Shown: positions 31,001 through 42,919, counted from the stretch's first letter. The stretch: 64,000 nucleotides of DNA from Sphagnum magellanicum (GCA_021904315.1 CM038918.1:15081349-15145348), one strand, 5' to 3'. Made by a program: numbers and translations. Notes: generated by a model from the sequence alone, not told the origin.

Positions 31001-33150
31001 ATTTGATTATCCACTTTGTTTGTAACATTCTTATCATGGAAAACACCTTCAAAACAAAACTTGTAATACCCTTATATAGCAGGTGTCCAATACTTTAATC
31101 ATGCCCTTATTTATTTGTTTGACTACATAAGACCGAGTTCCATGCAATACCTTCATTTTATTTTTTCCTTTTATCGTTGTTAACCGTGGGGGGTCTATTG
31201 GAATGACAACTGGGTAGGTAGCTATAGCCATGTAGGTGGGTAGATAAATAGATGGGGGGTAGGAAAAGTCTCAAAAGCTATAAAAAATATATATAATATA
31301 ATATAATATAAATAATAAATTTGGGTGGGGGGCGTGGAGAAAATAAAGTCAAACAAACAAAAATTGAAATCAGGGAAAAAAAACTGGAAGGGGGTGGGGA
31401 GAAAATAAAGTTGCAAAAAAAACTGAGATCAAGGTTAAGAAAGGGCAAACAAAAAAGGTCAACTTAATGTGACCAGACAAGAAAGCAATCGGATAATGTT
31501 CTCATGTGAACATAACAAGTTTTTAAGGTTTTGGTTTTTGTTTTTAGTGGCCATCAACTTTCTGCATGTTAACGATGGAAATTATTTCGTCATTGTTTGT
31601 TAGCTACAACAATTACTATTTCAAGGAAACTTGTGAACATGGGTAGGAAGTTTTATTTGTTTATGTATTATGTGGAACTGATCGACAACAAATTATGGAT
31701 GGCTGAAGAAGCTACAACATTGAATGGAGGTATGTAGAATAAGACAGTGGAAGGCATGATAAGAAGGGCAATTTGGAAGCAATGTAGGCAAGGTTTTCTT
31801 CTTTCATCATTAGTTTTTAGAGGATGGTAGGTTTGGCTTGTTGAGATTTGTAGTTGTTGTATTTGATTTCTGCTACACCAGTGACTACACTATGGTAAGC
31901 AATGTGTCCTTGTTAAGAATAGATTCTATAAGGGGTTGATGTTGAGGATTGATGAGGAAAAGAAGGAAATCAGAGTTGTAAAAAAAGGGGCATTTAGAAG
32001 GATAAGTATGCATTTTGAATGGGGACCTTGGTTGAATCTCTATTTAATCCATGTAATAGGGTAGGTATTTGAATGAATACCGGAAGCTTCAATGGGGTGT
32101 CCTTGGGTTGGGCAGAGTGAGAGAAATGAAAACAGAAGTGGGAAGTTAATTAAGATCTATCTGTACCAATATTTGCATAAAAAAATTATTTTTCCTTAGT
32201 GGTCTTAAATAAACTTTGTATACGTCATTCATACTTTGGTCCGGACATGAAGATCAAAATGTTTATGAGATTAAGGTTTATCAAATGAAAAACTTAATGT
32301 TCCTCTACATTGTTGCATTTGTAAGAGAAGGGTTAACAGCTCACATGGATTGACTGAACACTAAAGGTTCTAACTTTAAGATATACCTCAATAGATCTTA
32401 TAAGATGTGATTTTGTACATAGTAGCAAATAGTTTGTTGCCACTATAACAAGTTAGTGAGAGATCACCATGTATGTGCTAGTTGGCAATTCACACATAGA
32501 ACATTGAATCTTGTTCCAACAGATCAGTAGCACCAACGGAAATTCTGGTAGCATCGGGTTTGCATTCTTGACAATGTAAATTGTTGGAATTGATGGGATT
32601 TTAGAATTCCTAGGGTTTTGTGTTTCTACCATGAGTTTCATTTGCACAAGATATTTTTTTATTGACCCTTCTTTTATGGTTACACTGGGATGGCACAAGG
32701 ATAGAAAAGATAATCCTATCAATGCACCATCCATCCACATTGGTGCATTGGTGGGTGTTGGTGCACTCTGCTGAGTGGATGGCATTCCTCCACATATAGA
32801 AAGAAGCACATCTTTTCATTTTCACCCTCATTTCATGGGAAAGCGTGCATTACACTCTAGTGAAATGCCCCATCTCACATATTTGTTATGGGGATGTAAT
32901 ATTCTTTATAGTGTGCAGATATTAACAAAGGGAAATCAGGAGCATCAGAAAGATGAGGTAGCCACTAAACCCATTCCATCAACTTTTACAGAAGAATAAT
33001 TGATGGACACATAGAATGATCGATCTAAGCCTCGTGTTATAATTAGTGCTATACTTCTTGAATTAAGAATTTTGTAATCACGAACTGAAACAATTCTGAA
33101 TGCCAAGGGTATTTTTGGTAAATATTTAAGTGTCATTAATCCTTAGAATT
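31001..33150. other. Intergenic DNA, possible retroelement leader
   Basis: No intact gene. An AT microsatellite lies at about 31286-31312, with purine-rich tracts at 31250-31440. From 32.4 to 33.0 kb there are open pieces on the plus strand (VDGIPPHIERSTSFHFHPHF and on to 32999) that may be the N-terminal part of the gag relic described next. Confidence 0.35.
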
Positions 33151-33860
33151 ACAAGAACCTTGTTAGAGCTTTGGTGGCAGTACAAAATGTAACATTTACT
33201 ATAACATTAGAACAAATTCTTGTAAGTAGAGGTCAGATTGCAGAAAGATATGTATCTGAACCAAAAGAAGTCAGATTACCTCCAATTTGGAGGTAATATT
33301 GTCTTTGATTTCAATAGTTGTCGATATTGTGACAAGACCAAACACATGTTCAAAGATTGTCCTTAGGTTGATGATTGGGTTGAAAAAAATCATGTTCAAA
33401 GAACATTTTCTTGATCTTTAGGAGGAAATACCATTGTTATCTAAACCAAAAAATGTTAGATTTAACCTATGACCTATCTAGAACCGACCAGAGTTACTGG
33501 ATCATGTACAATAATGACCAATAGAATATAGACAACGAGCATAGCTTGAGCTTTGAAAAGATAAAATATTGACACTGGTTACTAACTATCTACTTGTGTC
33601 ACACCGCCACCTGTATCAGAATCCTTACCGATGCCAACCATCGTATTGACACCACCTATGCCCATTTCAACCCAAATTTTTTGGAATCTAAGAAACAATA
33701 TTGTGTTATCATCAATTCTACCAAGCAAGGAGATACTTGGTATCGAGTCGCCTATAGTACCACACCATTGATCAGGAGGCATACAACAATTGTATCTTCT
33801 TCTTTCATTCATTTCTCTCTATGGCCAAAAATTTCAAATCCTAACAGTATATATATATTT
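33150..33860 (+). pseudogene. Gag relic with zinc knuckle
   Basis: The plus strand reads LVRALVAVQNVTFTITLEQI, then GQIAERYV, then a zinc knuckle CRYCDKTKHMFKDC (33318-33359, C-x2-C-x4-H-x4-C). After one stop come a proline-rich tail (TPPPVSESLPMPTIVLTPPM) and IFWNLRNNIVLSSILPSKEI at about 33600-33750. The CCHC knuckle identifies a retrotransposon nucleocapsid. It lies on the opposite strand to the chromovirus inserted beside it, so it is a different element. Stops and shifts make it dead. Confidence 0.6.
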
Positions 33861-33931
33861 CATAAAGTAATGACAAAATTCTCGTCACCCATACTAATGT
33901 TCAAGATACAAAATTCCCTTTGGTTTCAAAT

Positions 33932-34683
33932 TGTCATGGGCATGAAAACAAACACGACAACGAAATCTTCCCAAAGACAAAACAAGAGCAAGCCAGCAAG
34001 CCTATTTTTAAATCCAAACTATGGAACAAATAAGAGAAAAACAAGAACAACATTTGCATAAGAAAAATTTTAATGAAGCTTTATTGCAAAAAACATGAAA
34101 AGAACAAGACAAGGTTGCGGCTAAAATAAGTTCAAAATTGGTGTTGAATAGACTAAAGGAAATGAAAGTCCTATGTCCTATTTATACCTCTTCGAGGAGC
34201 TAGCTCAACCGAACCTTGACCTAGCTCAACTGCTAATGGACTAGAAGTCAATTAAGAGTGAACTAAGAGTTAATTAATATTGAACTAGAATTTAACTAAA
34301 AGTTAGCTAATACTAAATTAATAGTTTATTGAGGTTAACTAAGAATTAATTGAGGTTAACTGACAATGAACTAGGAGTTAATTACTGATGAACTGAAAGT
34401 CCATTAATAGTAAATTAAGAGTTAATTAACAATGAAGTAAAAGTTAACCAAAAGTTAATTGATAATGAACTAGGATTGGATTAGGAGTATGAATGAACTT
34501 AGAGTTAACTACAAGTGAACTAAGATTTAATTAGATATGCACCACTAGTGAACTAAATGATGATGTTGGTGATGATGTTAAATAAGATGTTCAACATTTG
34601 ATGCTTGACAAGATGTTCAACAAGATGTTTGACAAGGTGTTGGACAAGGTGTTAGAAAAGGTGTTGGAAATGTTTTCATGACA
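33932..34683 (-). repeat. 3' LTR of the chromovirus
   Basis: 752 bases starting TGTCATG and ending CATGACA. It is homologous to 39337-40014 throughout, including the shared blocks GAAGCTTTATTGC / GAACTTTATTGC, AAAAACATGAAAAGAACAAG and the TTAACTAA-rich degenerate tract. A purine-rich tract (AAAAGGGGACC on the minus strand, about 34687-34697) just inside is the likely polypurine tract. Confidence 0.85.
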
Positions 34684-34734
34684 TTAGGTCCCCTTTTAAA
34701 GATGAATTTCACAAGGAGTGGCCTTTGGTTTGTC

Positions 34735-34896
34735 TAAATATCTACTATGAATTTTTTACACCTTTTCCATGGCATTCGATAGATGTTTAGTTGGTTCCCA
34801 AATTCATTCGTTGACATCAAATCTTTGCTAGTGGACTAGGTATTGCACTTGTTGATTCGATATTCTTGAGTTGAAAATTTTGTCCACTTCATATTC
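34735..34896 (-). pseudogene. Chromodomain of the chromovirus integrase
   Basis: The minus strand reads EYEVDKIFNSRISNQQVQYL, then VH-stop-QRFDVNE-stop-IWEP, then TKHLSNAMEKV. This matches the chromodomain pattern YxVExILxxR...YLVKWxGY...TWEP, with the Trp and Arg codons turned to stops by C-to-T or G-to-A changes. Chromodomains bind methylated histone H3 and steer these elements to heterochromatin. Confidence 0.8.
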
Positions 34897-35101
34897 TTGA
34901 TCGCCATCAACTTGAATTGGCAGAGGCGTCTCATGGACTCTCCCTAGAATGTTTGATGCATGGTAAGGCTCCAACAAAAAACATGAAACACAGGATGAAT
35001 TTTCATGGAATAAGGAAGTTTGACTTGGAAGGCCACGACATTGATTTTCTTTACAATTGTGAATGGACCAAGCTTTTCGTAATCTAGTTTTTCCAATGAC
35101 C

Positions 35102-36250
35102 TCATTGTCTTAATGTTTTGTTGTCAAAGCCAAACTTGGTCTTCAACTTGGGAGCTGGATTGTTCCTTTCAATGTTCATCAACATTCTCCTTGTATTGCC
35201 TTTGCACTTCCTCAAGGTTTGATACAACATGGGTTCGAAATTGGCCAACCACATGATTTGATCCTTAGTTGTTGGATTCATGACTTTGTTTACACCTTGA
35301 ATGTCAAACTTTGGGTGTAAACCATGATTTGCAAATAATGGTGTTTGTTGTGTTGATGAATGTATTATATTTTTGTATGCAAACTTCGCCAATGATAAGA
35401 GCTTCGACCAATTATCTTGATGGTAATTAGTTGTGCATCGTAAATATTGTTCTAAAATTTGATTGATCCATTCTATTTGGGGAAGGAAGGTTATGACAAC
35501 TTCATTTTCACACCTCAAAGCTCGAAAAGCCTCTTCTAGAACTTGGACACAAATTAGGGTTCACAATAAAAAATGATATCATCAGGAAAACCATGATATC
35601 AAAAAACATGGTCCAAGAATAACTTGGTTGTTCCTTCATCGGTTATTGTTTTGGTACAAGGAATGAAATGAACCATTTATTTTAATCGATCCACCACCAC
35701 CAAGATTGAATCATAAAAACTAGAAAGTGGGAGGTCCATGATGAAATCCATGGATATTGAAGACCATGAAGATGTTGGAATTAGCAATGGTTGGAAAAGT
35801 CCATGAGGCTGATAATGAATATTCTTCACTCAAACACATATGTCACAAGATCTGACAAATTCGTTCATATATTTCCAAAGTTGTGGCCACCAGTAGTTAC
35901 AAGACATTAATTCCATGGTCTTCGTTGAATCCAAAATGGCTTACAACTAATGCAACGTGCTTGTCTTGGAGAACTTGAAATCAAGTAGGGTCATCAAGGA
36001 CATATAATAACCCATCATGGTATAATAACTCATCTTGAAACTTGAACTTGTCAAACTTTCCCCAAAAAATTTCTGAACAATTTCAAATGGTAATGGTAAA
36101 TGAATTGTTGACTAGATTTTCATGAATGCACTTGATAAGGATTTGGTCCTCAAGAGTTACTGATAATGTTTGGAGTCAAAGGTGTTTAAGCTTCAAGATG
36201 ACATCACATTGTTGTTCATAGGTCGCATCCCCCTCCTTAGGCATGAAGCA
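35102..36250 (-). pseudogene. Integrase of the chromovirus
   Basis: The core appears on the minus strand at about 35.77-35.55 kb as [25 protein letters not shown], then MVHFIPCTKTITDEGTTKLF and GFPDDI. The C-terminal half is an open frame 35518-35102 (QIEWINQILEQYLRCTTNYH, then WSKLLSLAKFAYKNIIHSST). The strings match the gypsy integrase signatures DFIxxLPxS...[16 protein letters not shown] and QTExxNxxLExYLR...LxxAEFAYN. Confidence 0.8.
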
Positions 36251-36372
36251 CGAACGATGAAATAATGTGTCAAGTTTCCCTTGTTGGTGCTTAAAATGGT
36301 TTGTCATGACAAATCGGAATTGGGACAATGACAATGCCCATCAAGCTTGGCATTGATTCAAAACATGAACTG

Positions 36373-36678
36373 TCATGAAATACTACAATTTTTTTGGTCC
36401 GAATACATAATGATTTCATGTTGAGCTCTTTCAAACAAATGACAGCAATCTTCAAAAGCATCCATGATGGCAAGAAGTTCCTTATCATGAATTTTGAAAT
36501 TAATCTCGACAAGAGAAAACTTAGAAGAATAGAAGTGAATAGGATGAAGAAGATTGTCTTCTCCATGTTGTGAGAGTACGACACCAAGTGCAAAGTTAGA
36601 AACATCCATCTCTAAGACAAAAGGTTTGGAAGGCTCCACATGAATCAAGAGTGGGGTTGCTGTGAATGAAGTCTTCAA
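36373..36678 (-). pseudogene. RNase H of the chromovirus
   Basis: An open frame of 101 codons contains FVLEMDVSNFALGVVLSQHG, LHPIHFYSSKFSLVEINFKI, then HDKELLAIMDAFE. This is the canonical RNase H of gypsy pol (DASxxAxGxVLSQ, YxxxDKELLAIVxAF). The first catalytic Asp and the Glu of DKELLAI are kept. Confidence 0.85.
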
Positions 36679-36789
36679 GGATTGGAAGGTGTTTTCAGCT
36701 TCAATTCCCTAGGAAAAAGGTTGATCCTTCTGAATCAAACAAATAAAAGGGGCCATTATTGTAGAATAATTGGTAATGAAACATTGATA

Positions 36790-37560
36790 GAAGTTCACAA
36801 AACAAAGAAAACTTTGAACATCACGAACCAAAACTGGGGTAACCCAATCAATAGTGGTTTGAACCTTATGGGAATCCATGTAAATTTTGTCTCCAAAGAT
36901 GATATACCAAGGAATTCCACTTTAATTTGATGAAATTCACATTTGTCTAATTTGGTGTAAAGTCTAATTTCCACGAGCTTTTCCAAAACGAATGATTAGT
37001 GTCGTTTGTGTTCTTTCAAATCCTTAGAAAAAATGAGGATGTCGTCGATGTAACAAACCACAAAATCATCTAAGAATTCATGGAAAACATCATACATCAA
37101 GTATTGGAATACTACAAGTGCATTGGTAAGGCCATTTGGGCATCACCACATACTCAAAATGCCCATACCATGTTTGGAACATTGTCTTCCATTCATCACC
37201 TTCTCAAATACACATAAGATTATATTCACCCCACAAATCAATCTTGGTAAACACCTTGGCATGACTTAGTTGGTCCAACAATCCTGAGATTAAAAGCAAT
37301 GGATATCAGTTCTTGATCATGAATCGATTCAATCTTCGATAGTTGACACACATTCGAAGAGAACTATCCTTCTTCTTGACGAACAAGATGGGGGCTCCTA
37401 TTGGGGACTTGGAATGTTGAACGAAACCCTTTTCAAGGTTTTCATCAATGTACTCACAAAGTGTTGTAAGTTCATATTGCGACAAGTTATAAATGGGCCC
37501 AAATGGAGATTATGCACCTTCTTCTAGGTCAATTGCATAGTCATATGACCAATGTTTCGA
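36790..37560 (-). pseudogene. Reverse transcriptase of the chromovirus
   Basis: The minus strand shows [46 protein letters not shown] and GDEWKTMFQTWYGHFEYVVMP, then CYIDDILIFSKD with the YIDD box at 37052-37041. Frame changes and stops separate the pieces. Confidence 0.85.
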
Positions 37561-37949
37561 TGAGGTGTTGACATTTTTCTTTTCAAACACATCCTTGAAT
37601 TCTTGGTATTGAGGAGTGTTCTCATGTTGACATGGTTCAACATTTGACATGGGAAAAGTGTAGATCAAGAATGCATCTCCTTTCTTAGCAACTTACATGA
37701 AAACTTTGGTTCCAACAACTAAAGGATTGGAATATCTAGGCCTTTTTACATCATTGAAATCCTTTTTTTGCCTCAACTTTTGCTTGCAACCATTATCATG
37801 ATCAATTTCGGTTGCATGACATATGCCATCATGATTGTTGCCATGCATGTTTAAAAAACCTTCATAGTCGAAGGCCTCGTGTTTTAATGTTTCAAAGTGA
37901 AGACTCCTTGTAATCTAATCCAATTGTGGATTATGGAAAACAAGCCAAG

Positions 37950-38200
37950 ACAACCCAATAATGATTGGGTTTCTTGGTGATGAGATGACATTAAAAATGA
38001 CCTTATTAGTGTGGGAACCAATGGTAACCTCCAAGGCCTTGGTTTCATGTGTGATTAGCCTTGATGAAAACCCTCAACCATCAATGACCTCCATTGGCAT
38101 TGGAATAATTTTCTTTACTAGGGCCAATTTGTATTGTTGCACCAATTTCTTGTTAATGAAACATGTTAATGCACCAGAATCAAGAAGTGTTTGGGCCTCC
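37950..38200 (-). pseudogene. Aspartic protease of the chromovirus
   Basis: The minus strand reads AQTLLDSGALTCFINKKLVQ (active-site D-S-G at 38181-38173), then EVIDG-stop, then HTNKVIFNVISSPRNPIIIG and LSWLVFHNP. This is the usual gypsy protease pattern DSGAxxxFI...ILGxxWLxxxNP. Confidence 0.8.
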
Positions 38201-38401
38201 ATTGTCATGTGCTTGCCACATTTGATAGTGATTGATATTTAAAAACATGGTGTTGGAGCTGAAGATAGTTGGGGACCATTTTCATTACAAGATGCATGAA
38301 CATCCAGCCTCACGGTCCTTATTGAGACTAGACATGTGTGTTTCTTGACTTTTCTAATTGTGGGCTGGTGGTAAAGATGGCACATGTTGCATGTTTTTTG
38401 G

Positions 38402-39030
38402 ACAATTTCAAACCACATGGCTTGGATTTCCACAATACAAACAAAAATTGATGTTGTTTTTCCTATTATGTGAAGGGCTTAAATCAATCTTATCGATTTG
38501 CATTGGTTAAAAAAACATGGGTGGTGCAACTTAACGTTGTGTTGGTGGTGATTCCCAATGTTTTTTTTGTTGATGCTCGAAAAGTCAATTATCACACCAA
38601 ATAGCTTGTGTAATGGCTTGATTCAATGTTGTAGGGTCTGGACTTGTGAGAAGTAAGACCTTCACATCACTATGTAGTAGTCCAAATCGGAATTGGCTTA
38701 TCAATGCCATTTCATCCCATGAGATGTCACAAGCCAAATGCATACATTGAAGCCAACCGTAATCCTTGACAAAAGGATTGTAATTTATTTGTTGAAATGC
38801 ATTCCTTGTCCAAGTCTCTGAAAGTGGCATTGATCTCCTTAAAGATTGCATCAAAATCATTGAGTAGGGGTAATTGGTGCTCCAACAAAGGTGTGAACCA
38901 AGCAAGGGTGATGTTTGACAACAAGGTGCAAACCAAACAAGGGTCGTGCTTGATAACAAGGTGTTGATGAATCCAACTTGGGTTGGGCCAGTTGGATACC
39001 AATGTGGATGAAGTTGGATGATTAAGCATA
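38402..39030 (-). pseudogene. Gag with zinc knuckle of the chromovirus
   Basis: A gag core is visible on the minus strand as LLNDFDAIFKEINATFRDLD, then LQSFCQGLRLASMYAFGL, then (shifted frame) SQFRFGLLHSDVKVLLL and PTTLNQAITQAIWCDN. This is the Retrotrans_gag pattern. The zinc knuckle CLYCGNPSHVV-stop-NC lies at 38443-38402, with its Arg codon CGA turned to TGA. Confidence 0.75.
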
Positions 39031-39336
39031 ATTGGTTGATAAAGCCTTAGAACTTTGATGACGTACTATCAAGTTTATCTAGTAAATTGATTTGTGGCTC
39101 CTTTGGTTGGGATTGGTTTGTGGACATGCATCCCAAATAGGTCAAACTTTGATTGGTTTATAGGTGAACAATGGATTCATGGAGCATTTGATTTACCTAT
39201 TCTAAATTCCTAAGGACAACAAGAACTTCTTCCATGGACACAAAAACTTCCTCCTTCGATGAAAACATGATTTTTAGACAAAAAAACTTTGAGAACAAAA
39301 ACAATGAAAATAGGCTTGATGGGAGTCTGTTCAAAC

Positions 39337-40014
39337 TATCATAGGCATGAAAACAAACACCACAACAAGATCTTCCCAAGGACAAAACAAGAGGAGGCCT
39401 TTTTAAATCCAGATTATGAAACAAACAAGACAACAATAATAATAACACATGTGAAAGAAAAATTCATAGAACTTTATTGCAAAAAACATGAAAAGAACAA
39501 GACAAAGGTGTGATTAGAAGATGTATTCAAAATTAGTGTTCAACAAACTAAAGGAGAGGAAAGTCTTATATCCTATTTATACTTCTTGGGGGAGTTAACT
39601 CAACCGACATTTGACCTAATTCAACTCCTAATGGACTGAAAATCAATTAAGAATGAACTAGGAGTTAATTAATATTAAACTAGCAGTTAACTAAAAATTA
39701 GCTAATACTAAATTAAAAATAAACTAAAAATTAATTAAGGTTTAACTGATAGTGAATTGAAAATTAATTAATAGTGAATTAAAAGTTAATTGATAGTGAA
39801 TTGAAAGTTAACCGAAAAATAATTGATAATGAATTAGGATTAAATTACGAGTTAATTATGAGTGAATTTAGAATTAATTAAAAATGAACTAAGACTTAAC
39901 TAGATGTGCATCACTAATGAATTAGATGATGATGTTGGTGATGATGCTAGATAACATGCTGGATAAAATGCTCGACAAGGTGTTGGACAAGGTCTTCAAA
40001 ATGTTGTTTGAACA
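39337..40014 (-). repeat. 5' LTR of the chromovirus
   Basis: 678 bases homologous to 33932-34683, the outer end reading TTTGAACA and the inner end TATCATAGG. It is shorter than its partner by several indels in the TTAACTAA-rich tract. A standard primer-binding site (TGG...) is not evident next to it. Confidence 0.8.
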
Positions 40015-40304
40015 ATAAACTTATAAAATTGGAGTATATAACTTATTGTTTATATCTTGGGGTTATACTAGTTTGAAGGTTTTTGTCCGTAGACTTTGGA
40101 TCCCATCACAAAGGTGACTTGAGAGCCATGTTTGTTAGATGATGAATCCCATTCACAATCTTTTTTATTATGTAGCATTGGTTTACAATGATTAGTGCAT
40201 GAGGATTAAGTTGCCATTTGATGAATGCTTTCAAGCTTTTTCAACTACTTTGTCAATACATTGTAAATTACCAACCCATAAGCATTTATGTATTTAACTT
40301 GCAG

Positions 40305-42919
40305 GCTGAAAGTTCAATAGACTCAAATGACACAAAATTCCAACCACAACATCAAGTCTAGGACTTTGTTATTCCAAGATTCGTACATCCATTTTGTCAC
40401 ACACGCAATCCCTTGGAAGAAGAAGCTAATCAAGCAACCCAACAATGGTACCACCACTCTTTTGTTAATACTATGATTCTTGAAAAATTTCACAAAACCG
40501 AAAGTATGGACTTGCAAACTATACCCGCATGCGTCCACCCAACTGCTAAATTGTCTCGTCTCGAATGGGCATTTGAATTTTACATGTTCATGTTCATTAT
40601 AGATGATCTGGTTGAACACAAAACTCATGCTTCCTCCCTTGAGGACTTGGAAGAATTCTTCTTGGAACTAATGGTTGTGATAATCTCATCTTTCCCTGAA
40701 GACCATATTTTAAAAGAAAACCTCACAAAGTATTTCAACGATGAAATCGACCACAAATCAACCAAGGATTTTGCTAAAAAGTACTTGCGCGAGTTATGCA
40801 ACATTCTAAAACAGGTATGTTACACAAATGATATTCTCAAGGATCATCTAGTTTGTATTAAAGAGTTGGACCATAGGGCTCATAACACGTACAACCTAGT
40901 ATTATAAGTTTGATAACATTTGGAAATTTTTTTATAGGTTTTGATGAACGCAAGGTTTCTCCAATTTGTGCCGGTTTTTCAAACTTGTGGTCAAGAGCAA
41001 CGTCAGAGATGCCTAAATATTGGAACATTAGATTTGCACGAATTATACAACAATCTATGCTTTCGCAATTTTTGGAAGCACGAAGACTTTTCCTACACAT
41101 ATATCCATCGATTTCTACTTATATGTCACAAAGGCATGAAATCGGATATATGACTACATCTCTGGTATATAATGATTACTTGGGAATGATGTTGAAAATC
41201 AAGTAATGTAAATTAAATTATGCATTAAGGGTGAAAACATGGTAGTGTAGACAATTTTTTATCATTGTCATCAAAGAAAACAAGTAGCTATAAACAAGTT
41301 TTAATGTATTGAAAGTAAAAATGTTTTTTAAAAATTTATTGATTAACATAAGGATAATCTTTAATTTTATCACAATGATGTTGATTAATCACATATCTAA
41401 TATGCATTTAAGTATATTTTTAAAAAATAACTATTATTTTTTCTACTTTTTTAAGCTATTCAAACTTGTACAAATAGGTGAAAGTAAATGAATTATTGAA
41501 TATTCTCCATTTTCAACACAATGTAACCCTAAAATGCACTTGTAAGTTATCAACATTTAAATATTATAATAAAATACATCAAACTTCTAATGGAAAAGTA
41601 GGTTTGAAACTCAATTTGACTAGTCATTTTCAAACATACTTGTTATCTATTTTTATTGTGCCAAAGTTTTTCAAATTTTGTAATCACTTCATTATAAACT
41701 CAAAGAAAGGCACTATGCTTTTATTATGTTATTTTCAATTATTTTCAATCTACTTTCTTTTACTTTTGTCAAAAAATAGACCATTTTTTAATTGCTTTGG
41801 AGATAACTATTTTTTTTGTCTACTTTACCATACATTCACCCTTGAATAATACACTCAAGTAATTCACTATCAAATTTCTTATCATATATATAAGATTGAA
41901 TCTTACAAATGAATTCAATGTTAATTTCATATTGTTTGATGCTTCAAGTGCAAAGGCAATGGAGGATACTAAAGTGGTTCAAGCCATTGAATCAATCCAA
42001 TAATTGTCCATCTATGATTTCATCTTTAATCCCCATTTAAAAAATTGTATATGGGTGATACCCACAACACTAAATTTGATGGATTTGTCAATAGGTAATT
42101 ATAGATTATGTGGATGATGTATTTCTGCCGAACATTCTATATTATAGTTCACCAATGCAACACCTATTCCAAGCTGCGGGTGATGTCATTTGTCGGCATA
42201 ATGATATTTATTCATTTCAAAAGGTTGAAATTCTTATCAACTTTACAATCTGTATATAATTTGAAAAGCTTTTTCATTATAAATTAATTGAATAAATATT
42301 CATTAATAGTTATTTTTTAGCACTACTCAAGATATAAAATTGTTGTCGCATAGAATTGTGCATTCATCCATCTCACAATTTTGCCAAAGGTAATGTTTGT
42401 TCGGAAAATGATATTTAATTATTTTAATTTATCACATATTAGAGTGAAAAAAAATTTGGATTTGGATTTGGAATTGTGAAGAAGTTGAAGAATATTGCTC
42501 AAAATAAATTAGTGTTTATCAAATATATGTACATGATAGAACATTAAAAGATATTGACAAACATGTTTCAACATATTATTGCACATCAATTTTTGGATGA
42601 CTTAATTGTATTAATGTGGAGAATATAATTTATGGCATGACAGGAGTTGGTGAATGGAGAGATGTTTAATTTGGTAATGATTATGGGTAAAAAAGAGGGC
42701 ATTTCTTATAACAAAGCAGCAGAGCTTGTCAATCAAATGGTGTTAGACAAGCTTGAAGAAGTTCATCAAGCAATTACAAATCTACGAGCATTAACACAAA
42801 GCAACAATGAAATCACAACTCTGCAAGCAACCGCCATTGAATGGTATATCATAGGTTGCACTAGTTTTATTGGTTCAAGTCATGAATATCATATCCGAAG
42901 TTCTCGTTTTCATGTGTAA
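40305..42919 (+). pseudogene. Microbial-type terpene synthase copy 2, pseudogene
   Basis: A second class I terpene synthase with the same gene structure as copy 1. Exons: 40305-40814, 40938-41164, 42095-42223 and 42644-42919 (stop TAA). Marks: canonical IDDLVE (DDxxE, 40602-40616), RHEIG sensor and effector (41132-41146), HNDIYSFQKE split by the last intron (42200-42223 and 42644), and C-terminal RF (42905-42910) in place of RY. Lesions: an in-frame TAG at 40359-40361, where copy 1 has TTG, and a one-base deletion in the A run at 40776-40780, which shifts the end of exon 2. No transit-peptide exon is seen upstream, where the chromovirus lies from 40014 leftward. The second exon is also shorter at its start than in copy 1. 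It is therefore very probably a pseudogene, though most of the reading frame and all splice sites survive. Confidence 0.85.

Larger units (their letters stand above)
33932..40014 (-). mobile_element. Full-length dead chromovirus (Ty3/gypsy)
   Basis: A 6.08-kb minus-strand LTR retrotransposon. LTRs lie at 33932-34683 and 39337-40014. Between them, in minus-strand order, are gag (39.03-38.6 kb), zinc knuckle (38443-38402), protease with LLDSGA (38184-38164), reverse transcriptase with YIDD (37052-37041), RNase H (36678-36373), integrase (about 36.25-35.1 kb) and a chromodomain (34896-34735). The order and chromodomain define a chromovirus. The left LTR has TGTCATG...CATGACA ends; the right LTR start is decayed to TATCATA. 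Flanking bases CAAAT and TAAAC could be a decayed 5-bp target duplication CAAAC. Stops are frequent, so it is dead. It lies 290 bases upstream of terpene synthase copy 2. Confidence 0.9.

Noticed and set aside
33594-34061. Plus-strand frame of 155 codons
   Set aside because: It runs from the gag relic, in the wrong frame, across the LTR border at 33932, so it cannot be one protein.
40941-41153. Alternative plus-strand frame in exon 3 of terpene synthase copy 2
   Set aside because: It overlaps the conserved SPICAGFSNLW frame, which matches copy 1; this frame is open by chance.
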